From Acidithiobacillus ferrooxidans ATCC 23270 (lineage in GTDB: Bacteria; Pseudomonadota; Gammaproteobacteria; Acidithiobacillales; Acidithiobacillaceae), in assembly GCF_000021485.1 (NCBI RefSeq), contig NC_011761.1, positions 186,001-250,000 of the forward strand: DNA of 64,000 nt. The letters run 5' to 3'. The stretch's first letter is position 1, and every line of letters begins with the position of its first letter. Under the pieces are notes generated by a model, which did no database searches, was not told the DNA's origin, and saw only the letters and a program-made list of their open reading frames with translations. Made by a program: the position numbers and the translations under genes. Shown here piece by piece: positions 27,210 through 35,977 of the stretch.

Positions 27210-27886
27210 AAACCCCTCTGGTGCTCCTGCCAGACGAGCGCCGCCGCTATCGGCGCCATCAGTTCTGGACGGATCACGGCATTTTCCGCGAACTGTTTTA
27301 TGCAAACTTTCACGAGATTGCGCCAGGGGTGTTTCGCTCGGCCCAGCCGTCGCCGGTCCAGTTACGGCACTGGCAGCAAAAGTATGGTCTCTGCACGGTA
27401 TTGAACCTGCGTGCCCCGGCACCCCACGAACCCCATTACCGTCTGGAGCAGGAGGCTTGTGATGCCCTGGGCATGACGCACCTGACCCTGCACGGCTTCG
27501 GCTCCCGGGATCTGCCGGAACGCGACAAGTTGCTGGCGGGCATAGCGGTGCTGGATCAATTACCCCAACCTTTTTTGCTGCATTGCAAATCCGGCGCGGA
27601 TCGGGCCGGTTTCATCAGCGTGCTCTATCTGCATCTGGTGCTGGGGATACCCCTCAGCGCGGCGCAGCGGCAACTGCGCTTGTGGCCTTTCGGTCATATC
27701 CGGCACGCCAATACCGGCATTCTCGACTGGTTTTTCGTCAATTACCACGATGCTGCCGCCTGCCAGCCCGGCTTGACCCTGCGTGCCTGGATCCAGGACG
27801 GGTATGATCGCGAGCACATCCTGAAAAACTTCCGGCCCTGGTATCGTCTGGACTGGCTGACCGACCGTATTTTGCACCGCGAATGA
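27206..27886 (+). CDS. Dual-specificity-type phosphatase in the LPS core operon
   Basis: 226 residues with the CX5R signature HCKSGADR (Cys127, Arg133) and an upstream FRSAQPSPVQL block, typical of the bacterial DSP/PTP-like family. No signal peptide. It overlaps waaC by ATGA at the start and waaA by 4 bases at the end, so it is built into core synthesis. Possible jobs include dephosphorylating a lipid A/core phosphate or a sugar-phosphate intermediate. The Caulobacter lipid A phosphatase CtpA belongs to a related group, but I cannot assign a substrate. Confidence 0.8.
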   Translation: MKTPLVLLPDERRRYRRHQFWTDHGIFRELFYANFHEIAPGVFRSAQPSPVQLRHWQQKYGLCTVLNLRAPAPHEPHYRLEQEACDALGMTHLTLHGFGSRDLPERDKLLAGIAVLDQLPQPFLLHCKSGADRAGFISVLYLHLVLGIPLSAAQRQLRLWPFGHIRHANTGILDWFFVNYHDAAACQPGLTLRAWIQDGYDREHILKNFRPWYRLDWLTDRILHRE

Positions 27887-29136
27887 TGAGTCGCCGCCTC
27901 TACGCCTTTCTGCTCTGGCTGCTCAGCCCTGTCGTCCTGGGTTTTACCCTCTGGCGAGCCTGGCGCCGGCCTGCCTACCGGGAGCGCTGGTGGGAGCGTT
28001 TCGGCTGGGGGCCGCGCCGTTCGGATCGGCCTATCTGGATTCATGCGGTGAGTGTGGGGGAGACCATCGCGGCGATCCCCCTGGTGCGGGCGTTGCAGGG
28101 ACGTTATCCGGAGCTGCCCATTCTGATGACCAGCACAACGCCGACGGGTGCTGCTGTAGTCCGTCAGCGTTTGGGTACGGAGGTGCTGCAGCATTACCTG
28201 CCTTATGACCTGTCCGCGGCGGTCACACGCTTTTTGCGCCGCCAGCGGCCGCGCCTGGGGATTATCATGGAAACGGAGATCTGGCCCAATCTCTGTCATG
28301 CGGCCCGCCGCCAGGGCGTGCCCCTGATGCTGGCCAATGCCCGGCTCTCGCAGCGCTCACTTCGGGGTTATGCCCGTTTCCGGATGCTCTTTACCCCCGC
28401 ATTGGCCAGCATGAGCGCTGTTGCGGCCCAGAGTTCGGAGGATGCGGCGGCTTTTCGCCGCCTGGGCGCAGAGCATGTGGTGGTGACCGGTAATATCAAA
28501 TATGACCTGCCCGAACCCGTCGCCGCGCGGGAGCGGGGGGGGCAGTGGCGGCAGCGCTTCGCTGGGCGACCGGTCTGGGTATTCGCTTCTACGCATGCCG
28601 GTGAGGAGCAGATGGCGCTGGCGGCGCTGGAAGACTTGCAGCGCCAATGGCCGGATCTGCTGCTGGTGCTGATTCCGCGTCATCCCTCGCGGCGACTGGA
28701 GGTGATGGCACGGATGCAGGCAAAGGGGGTGTCCTTTGCCTTGCGCTCACGTGCCGAGGATGTGGGGGGGCATGCGGTTTTTCTGATAGATACACTGGGT
28801 GAGGTGATGGACTTCTACGCGGCGGCAGATGTGGTGACCATCGGTGGCAGTTTTGTGCCGGCGGGGGGGCATAATCCCCTGGAAGCTGCGGCACTGGCCC
28901 GGCCGGTTACCTTCGGCCCGCATATGGATAATTTTAAGGGCATCACCCAGGATTTGCTGGCGGCCAACGCCGCGGTTCAGGTGGTGGATGTCGAGGCCCT
29001 GGTAGCGCAGTTGGCTGCGTGGTTGACTACCCAGGGGCCAGCGACGGAGATGGGCGACCGTGCCCTGGCGTTTCTGCAGCAGCAGCGTGGTGCGCTGAGG
29101 CGTACTTTGTCCCTGCTGGATCATCTCGTTCCGTAA
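27883..29136 (+). CDS. waaA: 3-deoxy-D-manno-octulosonic acid (Kdo) transferase WaaA
   Basis: Transfers Kdo from CMP-Kdo to lipid IVA. It has 417 residues, GT30 family. The N-terminal membrane anchor (about 5-24) is followed by the family's IWIHAVSVGETIAAIPLVRAL, TTPTGAAVVRQRLG, METEIWPNL, ANARLSQRSLRGY and the donor-site GGSFVPAGGHNPLEAA. Mono- or bifunctionality cannot be read. Last gene of the plus-strand LPS operon; it faces the lipid A acyltransferase gene tail to tail with 5 bases between them. Confidence 0.96.
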   Translation: MMSRRLYAFLLWLLSPVVLGFTLWRAWRRPAYRERWWERFGWGPRRSDRPIWIHAVSVGETIAAIPLVRALQGRYPELPILMTSTTPTGAAVVRQRLGTEVLQHYLPYDLSAAVTRFLRRQRPRLGIIMETEIWPNLCHAARRQGVPLMLANARLSQRSLRGYARFRMLFTPALASMSAVAAQSSEDAAAFRRLGAEHVVVTGNIKYDLPEPVAARERGGQWRQRFAGRPVWVFASTHAGEEQMALAALEDLQRQWPDLLLVLIPRHPSRRLEVMARMQAKGVSFALRSRAEDVGGHAVFLIDTLGEVMDFYAAADVVTIGGSFVPAGGHNPLEAAALARPVTFGPHMDNFKGITQDLLAANAAVQVVDVEALVAQLAAWLTTQGPATEMGDRALAFLQQQRGALRRTLSLLDHLVP

Positions 29137-29141
29137 GTTTT

Positions 29142-30050
29142 TTAATAGGGATAGTCCCAGCCTTCCGGCTGATCCTTGAAACGACGGTGAACCCACCAAT
29201 ACTGTTCAGGGGCTTTACGGATGGCAGTCTCCAGTGCCGCATTCATCGCCGTGGCATCGGCTGTGGCATCCCCGCTCGGGAAGGATTCCGGCATGGGCAC
29301 AATCTCGATATGAAAACCCTCACCACCCGGCAGCCGATAGGCGAAGAGTCCGAACACCGGGCTCCCGCGCCGCGCCGCCAGCCGGCCCAGCAAAGGTGTC
29401 GTGCAGGCAGGACGGCCGAAGAACGGGGCATAATCCCCTTCGCGCGGATCGACGTTCTGATCCGGAAGTATACCGATGGCCCTGCCCTGATGCAGCGCGT
29501 GGAGCAGGGGGCGGATACCTCCCTCCTTGGGGACCAATTGCGCACCACTGCGCCCGCGCCCGGCCACAATGCGTGTGTTGACAGCCGGGTTGCGGGTCTC
29601 CATGTAGAGTACGGTTACCGGCCAGCGCTGCCCGATGTAGAGCACCGCGGCTTCCCAGGCCCCGAGGTGCGCGGTGAAGAGAATCACCCCATGTCCTTTG
29701 GCTAGAGCGGCGTCCACCAGATCGTCCCCACGCACTTCGCGGATCAGGCCGAGGGCGCGGGGCAAGGGCCAGTACCACAGTGGTCCCAACTCCAGGGCCG
29801 CCTGGCCCAGTGCCCGGAAATGCGCGCGCCGCAGAGTATGCCGCTGGGCCAGACTCATCATGGGGAAAGCAATGGCGAGGTTGGTGTCCACCACTTTGCG
29901 CGCCCGGCTCATACTGAGCCGCACCAAATCACCGAGCATTGCACCGAGGGCTGCACGCCAGCGCTGCGGCAGGTAACCCGCCCCGCGCAGAATGCCCGCT
30001 GCCAGCGTGGCCACCGCTTTTTGCTTCAGGCTACCCTGCACCTCTGTCAC
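29142..30050 (-). CDS. Lipid A late acyltransferase (LpxL/LpxM family)
   Basis: 302 residues from GTG 30050; the longer reading upstream has no family sequence. Membrane-associated acyltransferase of the HtrB/MsbB family with the HX4(D/E) motif in FTAHLGAWE, an ILPDQNVDPREG block and FFGRPACTT. It adds a secondary acyl chain to Kdo2-lipid IVA. Whether it is LpxL or LpxM type, and the chain length, cannot be told. Location next to waaA fits, since Kdo addition usually precedes its step. A GGAGGAG ribosome site lies about 12 bases upstream. Confidence 0.87.
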   Translation of the reverse strand: MTEVQGSLKQKAVATLAAGILRGAGYLPQRWRAALGAMLGDLVRLSMSRARKVVDTNLAIAFPMMSLAQRHTLRRAHFRALGQAALELGPLWYWPLPRALGLIREVRGDDLVDAALAKGHGVILFTAHLGAWEAAVLYIGQRWPVTVLYMETRNPAVNTRIVAGRGRSGAQLVPKEGGIRPLLHALHQGRAIGILPDQNVDPREGDYAPFFGRPACTTPLLGRLAARRGSPVFGLFAYRLPGGEGFHIEIVPMPESFPSGDATADATAMNAALETAIRKAPEQYWWVHRRFKDQPEGWDYPY

Positions 30051-30150
30051 TTTTCTCTGGTCTCCTCCGTTCGGTGGAACGTATTGTAGGGTAGGGCAAG
30101 CCGTTCCGATACCGTCGTCGGGGCGGTTGCCTGTGGAAAGTTTTCCCGGA

Positions 30151-31308
30151 CTAGCGGTGCAAGGCCTGTCGCAACCGCCCCAGCCCTTCTTCCAGCATGC
30201 TTCGGGGGGTGGCAAAGTTCAGTCGCACGAAACCCTCGCCGCCCGATCCGAAACTGGGGCCGGGATTGAGGCCAAGACCCGCTTGCAGCAGACGCCGCGC
30301 CAGCGTCTCATCGTTGCCGTAATGATGCACGTCCAGCCAGGCGAGGTACCCGAACTCCGGTTGCCGATAGCCGACCTCGGGTAGCTCCCGCACCAGGTAT
30401 TCGCTGATGAAACGGGCGTTGTCCGCCAGATAACCGCGCAATGCGGACTGCCATTCTGCGCCGCGGTGCCAGGCGCAGGTCATGGCGGTCAGGGCGAAGA
30501 GGTTGGTGTGCTGAATCTGACTGCGCCGGACTTCAGTCAGAAAGGTGCGACGCAGCCCGGCGTCGGGGATAACGCTGACCCCGCCACCCAGTCCCGCCAG
30601 ATTGAAGCTTTTGCCGGCAGAGGTCAGGAGGATCGAGCGTGGGAAGCGACTGGGGAAAGGGCAGTGCGGATGCTGACTGAGGTCGGCATGGATTTCATCG
30701 CTGACCACCACGCAGCCGGCATCGGCGCAAAGTGTGCCCAGTCGTTGCAGTTCTTCCGCTGTCCAGACTCGCCCCACCGGGTTGTGGGGCGAGCAGAGGA
30801 GCAACAGTTTGGCCCGCTGGACGGCGATTTCCAGGGCATCCCAGTTCATGCGGTAATGGCCGGTGTCATCCGCGATCAGCGGAGCCAGCAGCAATTCCCG
30901 CCCGTTGTCCTCCACTGCAGTCATGAACGGCGGATAAATGGGAGGCATGACGATGATCGCCTCGCCCGGTCGGGTGAAGGCACGTACGGCTGCGTAAAGG
31001 GCGGGAACGACACCGCTGATGCAGGCGATCGCGTCGTTTTCCGGCCGCCAGTCATGGCGTCTGGCCAGCCAATCGGCGGCGGCCTGCAACATGGTCCCTT
31101 CATTGCCCGGATAACCGAAAACGGGATGATTCAGGCGTTCCTGCAAAGCGGCGATGACCGCGTCGGGTGCGGCGAAATCCATGTCCGCCACCCACATGGG
31201 CAGCACTTCGGCGCCAAAACGTTCTGCCGCACCATCCCATTTGAGGCATCCGGTTCCGCGTCGTGGAATGACCCTGTCGAAGTCGGCGCCGCCCCGTTCC
31301 GCGCTCAT
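30151..31308 (-). CDS. ovoB: PLP-dependent C-S lyase, probable ovothiol sulfoxide lyase OvoB
   Basis: 385 residues of the MalY/PatB group of fold-type I aminotransferase-like lyases: MWVADMDFAAPDAV near 38-51, HNPVGRVWT (175-183), SDEIHADL (203-210) and the PLP lysine in TSAGKSFNLAG (Lys233). On sequence alone it could be a cystathionine beta-lyase. Its start overlaps the ovoA stop by ATGA, and OvoB, which cleaves 5-histidylcysteine sulfoxide to 5-thiohistidine, is known to belong to this lyase group. The ovothiol role is therefore an inference from linkage to ovoA. ATG 31308 is chosen over upstream codons because those lie inside ovoA. Confidence 0.75.
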   Translation of the reverse strand: MSAERGGADFDRVIPRRGTGCLKWDGAAERFGAEVLPMWVADMDFAAPDAVIAALQERLNHPVFGYPGNEGTMLQAAADWLARRHDWRPENDAIACISGVVPALYAAVRAFTRPGEAIIVMPPIYPPFMTAVEDNGRELLLAPLIADDTGHYRMNWDALEIAVQRAKLLLLCSPHNPVGRVWTAEELQRLGTLCADAGCVVVSDEIHADLSQHPHCPFPSRFPRSILLTSAGKSFNLAGLGGGVSVIPDAGLRRTFLTEVRRSQIQHTNLFALTAMTCAWHRGAEWQSALRGYLADNARFISEYLVRELPEVGYRQPEFGYLAWLDVHHYGNDETLARRLLQAGLGLNPGPSFGSGGEGFVRLNFATPRSMLEEGLGRLRQALHR

Positions 31309-33413
31309 AAGCGTTCCCAGATGGTCACCTGCGCGATGCTGTGCTGATATTTGCGCGCCGTTTCGCGGATGACGAAGGGCAGATCCTGCGGGCTGCCATC
31401 GCGCAGACGGAATGGTCCGGACAAAATTTCCCGCAGGGCGTCGAAGGTGCTCAGATTCTCTCCATCTCGTTTGAAACCGCCGAGCCACTCCGACCGCGCG
31501 GTATATTCTTCCAACCAGGTGTAGGGCGACGTGATGACCAGTAAACCGCCGGGAAGGATGCGGTCGGCGATGTCCTCCAGAAATTTGCGGGGGTGGTGCA
31601 GACGGTCGATGAGGTTGGCCGCCACCACCAGATCATAATCCCGGTACAGGGGCTTCAGATTGCAGGCGTCGGCCTGAAAGAAGCGGACCCGGTTTGCAGC
31701 CCCGGTTAGCCCCAGGGTGGCGAGATCCGCCGTTTGATAGCTTTGCAGTTCACCCTCTTCGGTCAGGGTGTAGGAGAAGTGTCCGCGCTCGCGCAGTTGC
31801 ACGCCTACGCTGATGAAGCGTGCCGAGAAGTCGAGGCCGGTGACCTCGGGGCAATGCCTTGCCAGTTCAAAACTACCGCGGCCTACGGCACAACCGATGT
31901 CCAGAGCGCGACGTAAAGGCCTGCCGGCCATAGCCTCCACCGCGATTCCCACGACCTTTGCCGCAAAATTGGCCACCCCATAGTATTCGCGCCCATAGTG
32001 AAATTCCGCATACTGGGAGACCAGGGCGTCACTCTCATAGACCGGTACCTCAGGCAGCGCATTGGGCGAGGCGACATAGCGGAATCCCGCATGCTGGAAG
32101 AAATGGCGGCGGAAGGCATAGCGGGCCTCCCGCTGCATTTCGTTGCCGAGACTGATGAATGAGCCGCCCTTGATGAGATTGTGCTGCTGGTCGAAGGTGG
32201 GCACCGTGAAGTCATCATAAACCGGATGCACCTCGAAACCGGGAAAGGGGTAGATGGGCGTCGCGGTCCATTGCCAGACGTTGCCGACCGCATCGTAGAA
32301 ATCCCCTTGTCTGAATTGATCTACGGGGCAGGGCGAGCAGCCTGCGGCGAGTCCGATATTGCCAGGCACCGCATCATCCCAGGCATCACTGTCCGCCAGT
32401 CCGCTGAGGTCACGCAGACGCCGCCACTCATCCTCGCTGGGCAGACGCAGGCTCTGACGGGTCCCGGCCGATTTCCAGCGGCAGAAGGCGTCGGCTTCCA
32501 GCGCGTTCACCTCCACCGGCCAGTTCCACGGCATGGGGCGTTCCTCCGCGATCAGGCGCAGCCGCCAGGTGTCCTGATCCGGGACCCAGAAAGTCGGGTG
32601 CCGCGCCTGGCTGAAGCGGCGCCAGCGATCGCCCTCCGCGGTCCACCAGCGGCTGTCGCTGTAGCCATCCTGCTCCACGAAAGCCAGGAATTCCTGATTG
32701 CTCACCAAAAAGCGGGAGGCATGAAAGGGCTGTAGTGCCGCCTGATGAAGACCATATTCATTATCCCAGCCATAACGGGGATCAGCGCGTTCTTTGCCCA
32801 GACGGACGGCGCCACCCGCCACGGCCTGCAGGATGTTGTCCGGCGCGGCCCCCGCGGGGGTCCAGGGACGGAAGGCTTCCACGGGGCGGACGCGGGACAG
32901 GGGCAGTTGCCGCATGAGCACCGAACTGGTTTCCAGATGGATGTTTTCATGCTCAATCCCCATGAGGATCACCCACCACGGCGAATCCCAGGTGATGGGC
33001 AGGGACAGGGGCGTCTCGCCGATCAGGCCGTCCACCAGTTCCCGCACCCGCTGCCGGTACTGACGGACGTCATCGACGGAGGGCCAGTCATAATGGGTTT
33101 CGTCCAGGTCATCCCAGGACATTTCATCGACGCCGACCGCAAAAACGGACTCCAAACGTGGATCGAGGCGCCGTCCGATCAGGCCGGCCACCTGGAGCTT
33201 GTTTACATAGAAGGTGGCGCTATGGCCGAAATAGAAGATCAGGGGATGACGCAGGGGAATGGCCTTCTCATACCACGCCGCCGGTTCTGCCAGGTGATCG
33301 AAAAGCTGTTCATACAGCGAAAAAGTCTCGTGAAAGGTCCTGCGAATCTCTTCCCGCTTTTGCTCTGCATCCTCGCCATCGAGACGGAGCGCAGCGATAC
33401 GTGTACGCGCCAT
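31305..33413 (-). CDS. ovoA: 5-histidylcysteine sulfoxide synthase / 5-thiohistidine N-methyltransferase OvoA
   Basis: 702 residues, the two-part architecture of OvoA. The N-terminal DinB-like part carries His64 and the iron motif HENIHLE (HX3HXE, 155-161). A formylglycine-generating-enzyme-like domain spans about 195-450 (WNWPVEVNALEADAFCRW, RLPSEDEWRRL, GNVWQW, IKGGSFIS, RRHFFQHAGFRYV). The C-terminal domain is a SAM methyltransferase with DIGCAVGRG at 505-513. The enzyme joins histidine and cysteine with oxygen at C5 of the imidazole, and after lyase action N-methylates the thiohistidine. EgtB lacks such a C-terminal methyltransferase. First gene of an ovoA-ovoB operon. Confidence 0.92.
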   Translation of the reverse strand: MARTRIAALRLDGEDAEQKREEIRRTFHETFSLYEQLFDHLAEPAAWYEKAIPLRHPLIFYFGHSATFYVNKLQVAGLIGRRLDPRLESVFAVGVDEMSWDDLDETHYDWPSVDDVRQYRQRVRELVDGLIGETPLSLPITWDSPWWVILMGIEHENIHLETSSVLMRQLPLSRVRPVEAFRPWTPAGAAPDNILQAVAGGAVRLGKERADPRYGWDNEYGLHQAALQPFHASRFLVSNQEFLAFVEQDGYSDSRWWTAEGDRWRRFSQARHPTFWVPDQDTWRLRLIAEERPMPWNWPVEVNALEADAFCRWKSAGTRQSLRLPSEDEWRRLRDLSGLADSDAWDDAVPGNIGLAAGCSPCPVDQFRQGDFYDAVGNVWQWTATPIYPFPGFEVHPVYDDFTVPTFDQQHNLIKGGSFISLGNEMQREARYAFRRHFFQHAGFRYVASPNALPEVPVYESDALVSQYAEFHYGREYYGVANFAAKVVGIAVEAMAGRPLRRALDIGCAVGRGSFELARHCPEVTGLDFSARFISVGVQLRERGHFSYTLTEEGELQSYQTADLATLGLTGAANRVRFFQADACNLKPLYRDYDLVVAANLIDRLHHPRKFLEDIADRILPGGLLVITSPYTWLEEYTARSEWLGGFKRDGENLSTFDALREILSGPFRLRDGSPQDLPFVIRETARKYQHSIAQVTIWERL

Positions 33414-33456
33414 GGATTCCCCCTGTTATGAGCTCTTGGTGTTCTGACCGATCAGT

Positions 33457-33972
33457 TTACCACAGGATACCATCTGATCCTGTGCCCCGGGGTGAATGTA
33501 GACCACCGCAATAGTCCATCTGCCGCCAGGCCTCGAAGACGGCGACAGCACAGGCGTTGGACAGATTCAGGCTGCGTTGGCCGGAGCGCATGGGCAGGCG
33601 CAGTACCTGCCTGGCGGGCAGGCTGTTCAGGAGGTGGGCAGGCAAGCCGCGGGTCTCCGGGCCGAAAAGCAGCGCGTCGCCGGGCTGGTACGCAACGTCG
33701 TGATAGAACTGCGTTCCCTTGGTGCTGAATGCAAAGACATGCGCATCGCCTAAAAATGCCCGGCAGCTCGCCCAGTCCGCATGGCGATGCACTTGCGCAA
33801 ATTCGTGGTAATCCAGCCCGGCGCGGCGCAGGCGGCGGTCATCCCAGGCGAAGCCCAAAGGCTCGACGAGATGCAGGGTGGCTCCGGTATTGGCGCAAAG
33901 GCGGATGATATTGCCGGTATTGGGGGGTATTTCCGGCTCATACAGGATGACGTGCAAAAATGACTCAAGCAT
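33457..33972 (-). CDS. trmL: tRNA (cytidine(34)-2'-O)-methyltransferase TrmL
   Basis: SPOUT-class SAM methyltransferase that 2'-O-methylates the wobble base of leucine tRNAs. It has 171 residues from ATG 33972. Motif 1 PEIPPNTGNIIRLCANTG, then LLFGPETRGLP and LRLPMRSGQRSLNLSNACAVAVFEAWRQ form the deep-knot binding site. An in-frame extension upstream lies antisense-like inside comF sequence and is not part of the protein. Ten bases after the comF stop. Confidence 0.94.
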   Translation of the reverse strand: MLESFLHVILYEPEIPPNTGNIIRLCANTGATLHLVEPLGFAWDDRRLRRAGLDYHEFAQVHRHADWASCRAFLGDAHVFAFSTKGTQFYHDVAYQPGDALLFGPETRGLPAHLLNSLPARQVLRLPMRSGQRSLNLSNACAVAVFEAWRQMDYCGGLHSPRGTGSDGILW

Positions 33973-33982
33973 CAATGGGCTC

Positions 33983-34774
33983 TCAGAGGGCACGGGCGAG
34001 CACCCAGACGTCAATGCGCTGTACACCGGCAGCCCGCAGGGTGCTGGCAATCTGGGCGGCAGTGGTTCCGGTCGTGAGTACGTCATCGACGACGGCGACA
34101 TGATCCGGAACGCGCTCGCGCAGGGCAAAGGCTGCATCCAGGTTCTCCCGCCGGGTGGCCGCGCTCAGTCCAAGCTGATGGCCGGTACTGCGGCGCCGCC
34201 GTAACGCACCAGGAATGACCGGGATTCTCCAGCGCTTGCCCCAGTGGCGGGCGAGCAGCATGGACTGGTTGTAACCGCGTTCGCGCAGACGCCGGCGATG
34301 CAGGGGCACGGGCAGCAGCGCTTCCGGGCGGGACGGCGGATGTTCGCCCCAGGCACTGGCCCAGGCGTCAGCCAGAGGTCTGGTCCAGTCCAGACGCCGC
34401 TGAAACTTCCACGCGATGATGGCGGTGTTCAGGGGTTCGGCATAGATAAACGGGGTATAGACATGGTCATAGGCGGGGGCTTCCACCGAGCAGACCGGGC
34501 AGTCCCCATTGTCCAGCAAAGGTAGCGCGCAATAGCTGCAGCGCTCGGCGGGCAGGCGCGGCCAGTCGCCGAAGCAGCCGGCGCAGAGCGGAGCGCCAGG
34601 CGCACCGCAGGCACGACAGCGTTCCGGGAAGAGCCAGTGGTTGAAACGCCCCGCTGCGTCATATAGCCGGGACAGGTGTGGAAGAATCCGTTGCAAGAAG
34701 TTCCTTGGGTTGTTTAGCCATCTGGCAGGGCGAGTATCGTCACCGGCTACGATTCTCCCGCTCCAGCACTCCAT
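33983..34774 (-). CDS. comF: ComF-family phosphoribosyltransferase-like protein
   Basis: 263 residues. N-terminal zinc-ribbon-like Cys pairs (CRACGAPGAPLCAGC and CSYCALPLLDNGDCPVC, about residues 52-95), then a PRTase-type domain with LPVPLHRRRLRERGYNQS, and the PRPP loop VVDDVLTTGTTAA. ComF is linked to DNA uptake in some bacteria and is called GntX in others; its enzyme activity is unsettled. ATG 34774 is taken rather than TTG 34780. The start codon overlaps the -35 of the divergent bio promoter. Confidence 0.85.
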   Translation of the reverse strand: MECWSGRIVAGDDTRPARWLNNPRNFLQRILPHLSRLYDAAGRFNHWLFPERCRACGAPGAPLCAGCFGDWPRLPAERCSYCALPLLDNGDCPVCSVEAPAYDHVYTPFIYAEPLNTAIIAWKFQRRLDWTRPLADAWASAWGEHPPSRPEALLPVPLHRRRLRERGYNQSMLLARHWGKRWRIPVIPGALRRRRSTGHQLGLSAATRRENLDAAFALRERVPDHVAVVDDVLTTGTTAAQIASTLRAAGVQRIDVWVLARAL

Positions 34775-34802
34775 TGACAAGGCACAGGCCCCTCCCTATA
34801 AG
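34774..34802 (+). promoter_or_regulatory. bioFHCD promoter, near consensus
   Basis: TTGACA (34774-34779), 17 bases, TATAAG (34797-34802). The predicted start falls at 34808-34809, on the A/T of the bioF ATG, so the transcript would have almost no 5' leader. The -35 overlaps the divergent comF start codon. No BirA-like operator palindrome is evident. Confidence 0.65.
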
Positions 34803-34807
34803 AAACT

Positions 34808-35977
34808 ATGCATAGCGAACGGGAAGAATCATGGCGCGCTGAATTGTCCGCCTTGCGTGCACACGACCTCTGGCGGGAGTTGCAGGTACTGCAACCTGCG
34901 CCGGAGCGCGGGCCGCCCACTTTTGTGGGGACGCGGGGCGAACCGCTCCTGTCCTTCGCCAGTAATGATTATCTGGGCCTGAGCGCAGAGTCGGCCTTAC
35001 GTGATGCCGCCATCGCCGAGATTCAGCAGAGTGGGGTAGGGGCTGGTGCCGCGCCCTTGCTCGGTGGCGAGCGGCCCGCCCATGCCGTGCTGGCGAACGC
35101 CCTGGCCCGCTGGCTGGGAGTGGAGGCGGCGCTGCTCTTTGGTAGCGGTTATCTGGCCAATCTGGGGGTCATCTCCACGCTGGTCGGGCGCGGTGATCGG
35201 GTCTACGCCGACCGTCTCAACCACGCCTCTCTGGTGGACGGGGTGCGTCTCTCCGGCGCGCGCCTGCATCGCTACCGGCATGGCGATATGACCCATCTGG
35301 CGCAATGGTTGGAACGCGGCGGCCGGGGGCAGGCCTGGATCATCACGGACGGGGTGTTCAGCATGGATGGTGACATCGCCCCGCTCCCTGAACTCGCCAC
35401 CTTGGCGCAGCAGTATGGCGCAGGGATCATTCTCGACGAGGCCCATGCCTTTGGAGTGTTGGGGACGGAGGGACAAGGCACCGCGGCGCACTGGAATATG
35501 GACATCCACGGGGTAGACGTCATCATGGGCACCCTGGGTAAGGCCTTCGGTGTTTACGGCGCCTTCGTGGCGGGGAGTCAGGACGTGGTGGATCTCCTGC
35601 GTAATCGCGCCCGCAGCTTCATCTACCATACCGCCCTGCCCTCCGCCCTGGCGGCCGCCGCCCTCGTCGCGCTCGACCTTTTACGGCATGGGGATGCCAG
35701 GCGCGAGCGCCTGACACAGCACCGGCAGCATCTGCGTGCGCAAGTGCCCGATGCCCCCTGGTTGGCCAGCGAGACACCTATTCAGGGTCTCCTGTTGGGC
35801 GATGCGCGGCGGGCGCTGACGGTCAGCGCCCAATTGCGCCGTGCCGGCCTTTACTGCCCGGCGGTGCGGCCGCCCACGGTGCCTGCCGATAGCGCCCGTC
35901 TGCGTATCACCCTCAGTGCGGCGCACAGTCATGATGATATCGAGCTTCTGGCTACCACGCTCCGGGAGGTCCTGTGA
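34808..35977 (+). CDS. bioF: 8-amino-7-oxononanoate synthase BioF
   Basis: PLP enzyme condensing pimeloyl-ACP (or -CoA) with alanine in biotin synthesis. It has 389 residues. SNDYLGLS, the glycine-rich GVGAGAAPLLGG, DEAHAFGVLG and the PLP lysine region GTLGKAFGVYGAF are intact. ATG 34808 gives the usual length. No ribosome-binding site can exist upstream if transcription starts where the promoter predicts. GTGA overlap with bioH. Confidence 0.96.
   Translation: MHSEREESWRAELSALRAHDLWRELQVLQPAPERGPPTFVGTRGEPLLSFASNDYLGLSAESALRDAAIAEIQQSGVGAGAAPLLGGERPAHAVLANALARWLGVEAALLFGSGYLANLGVISTLVGRGDRVYADRLNHASLVDGVRLSGARLHRYRHGDMTHLAQWLERGGRGQAWIITDGVFSMDGDIAPLPELATLAQQYGAGIILDEAHAFGVLGTEGQGTAAHWNMDIHGVDVIMGTLGKAFGVYGAFVAGSQDVVDLLRNRARSFIYHTALPSALAAAALVALDLLRHGDARRERLTQHRQHLRAQVPDAPWLASETPIQGLLLGDARRALTVSAQLRRAGLYCPAVRPPTVPADSARLRITLSAAHSHDDIELLATTLREVL

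Noticed and set aside
33443-33454. CTGACCGATCAG before ovoA as a dedicated operator
   Set aside because: Short palindrome in a 43-base spacer; no matching promoter elements and the 8-mer TGACCGAT is expected about twice by chance in a window this size.
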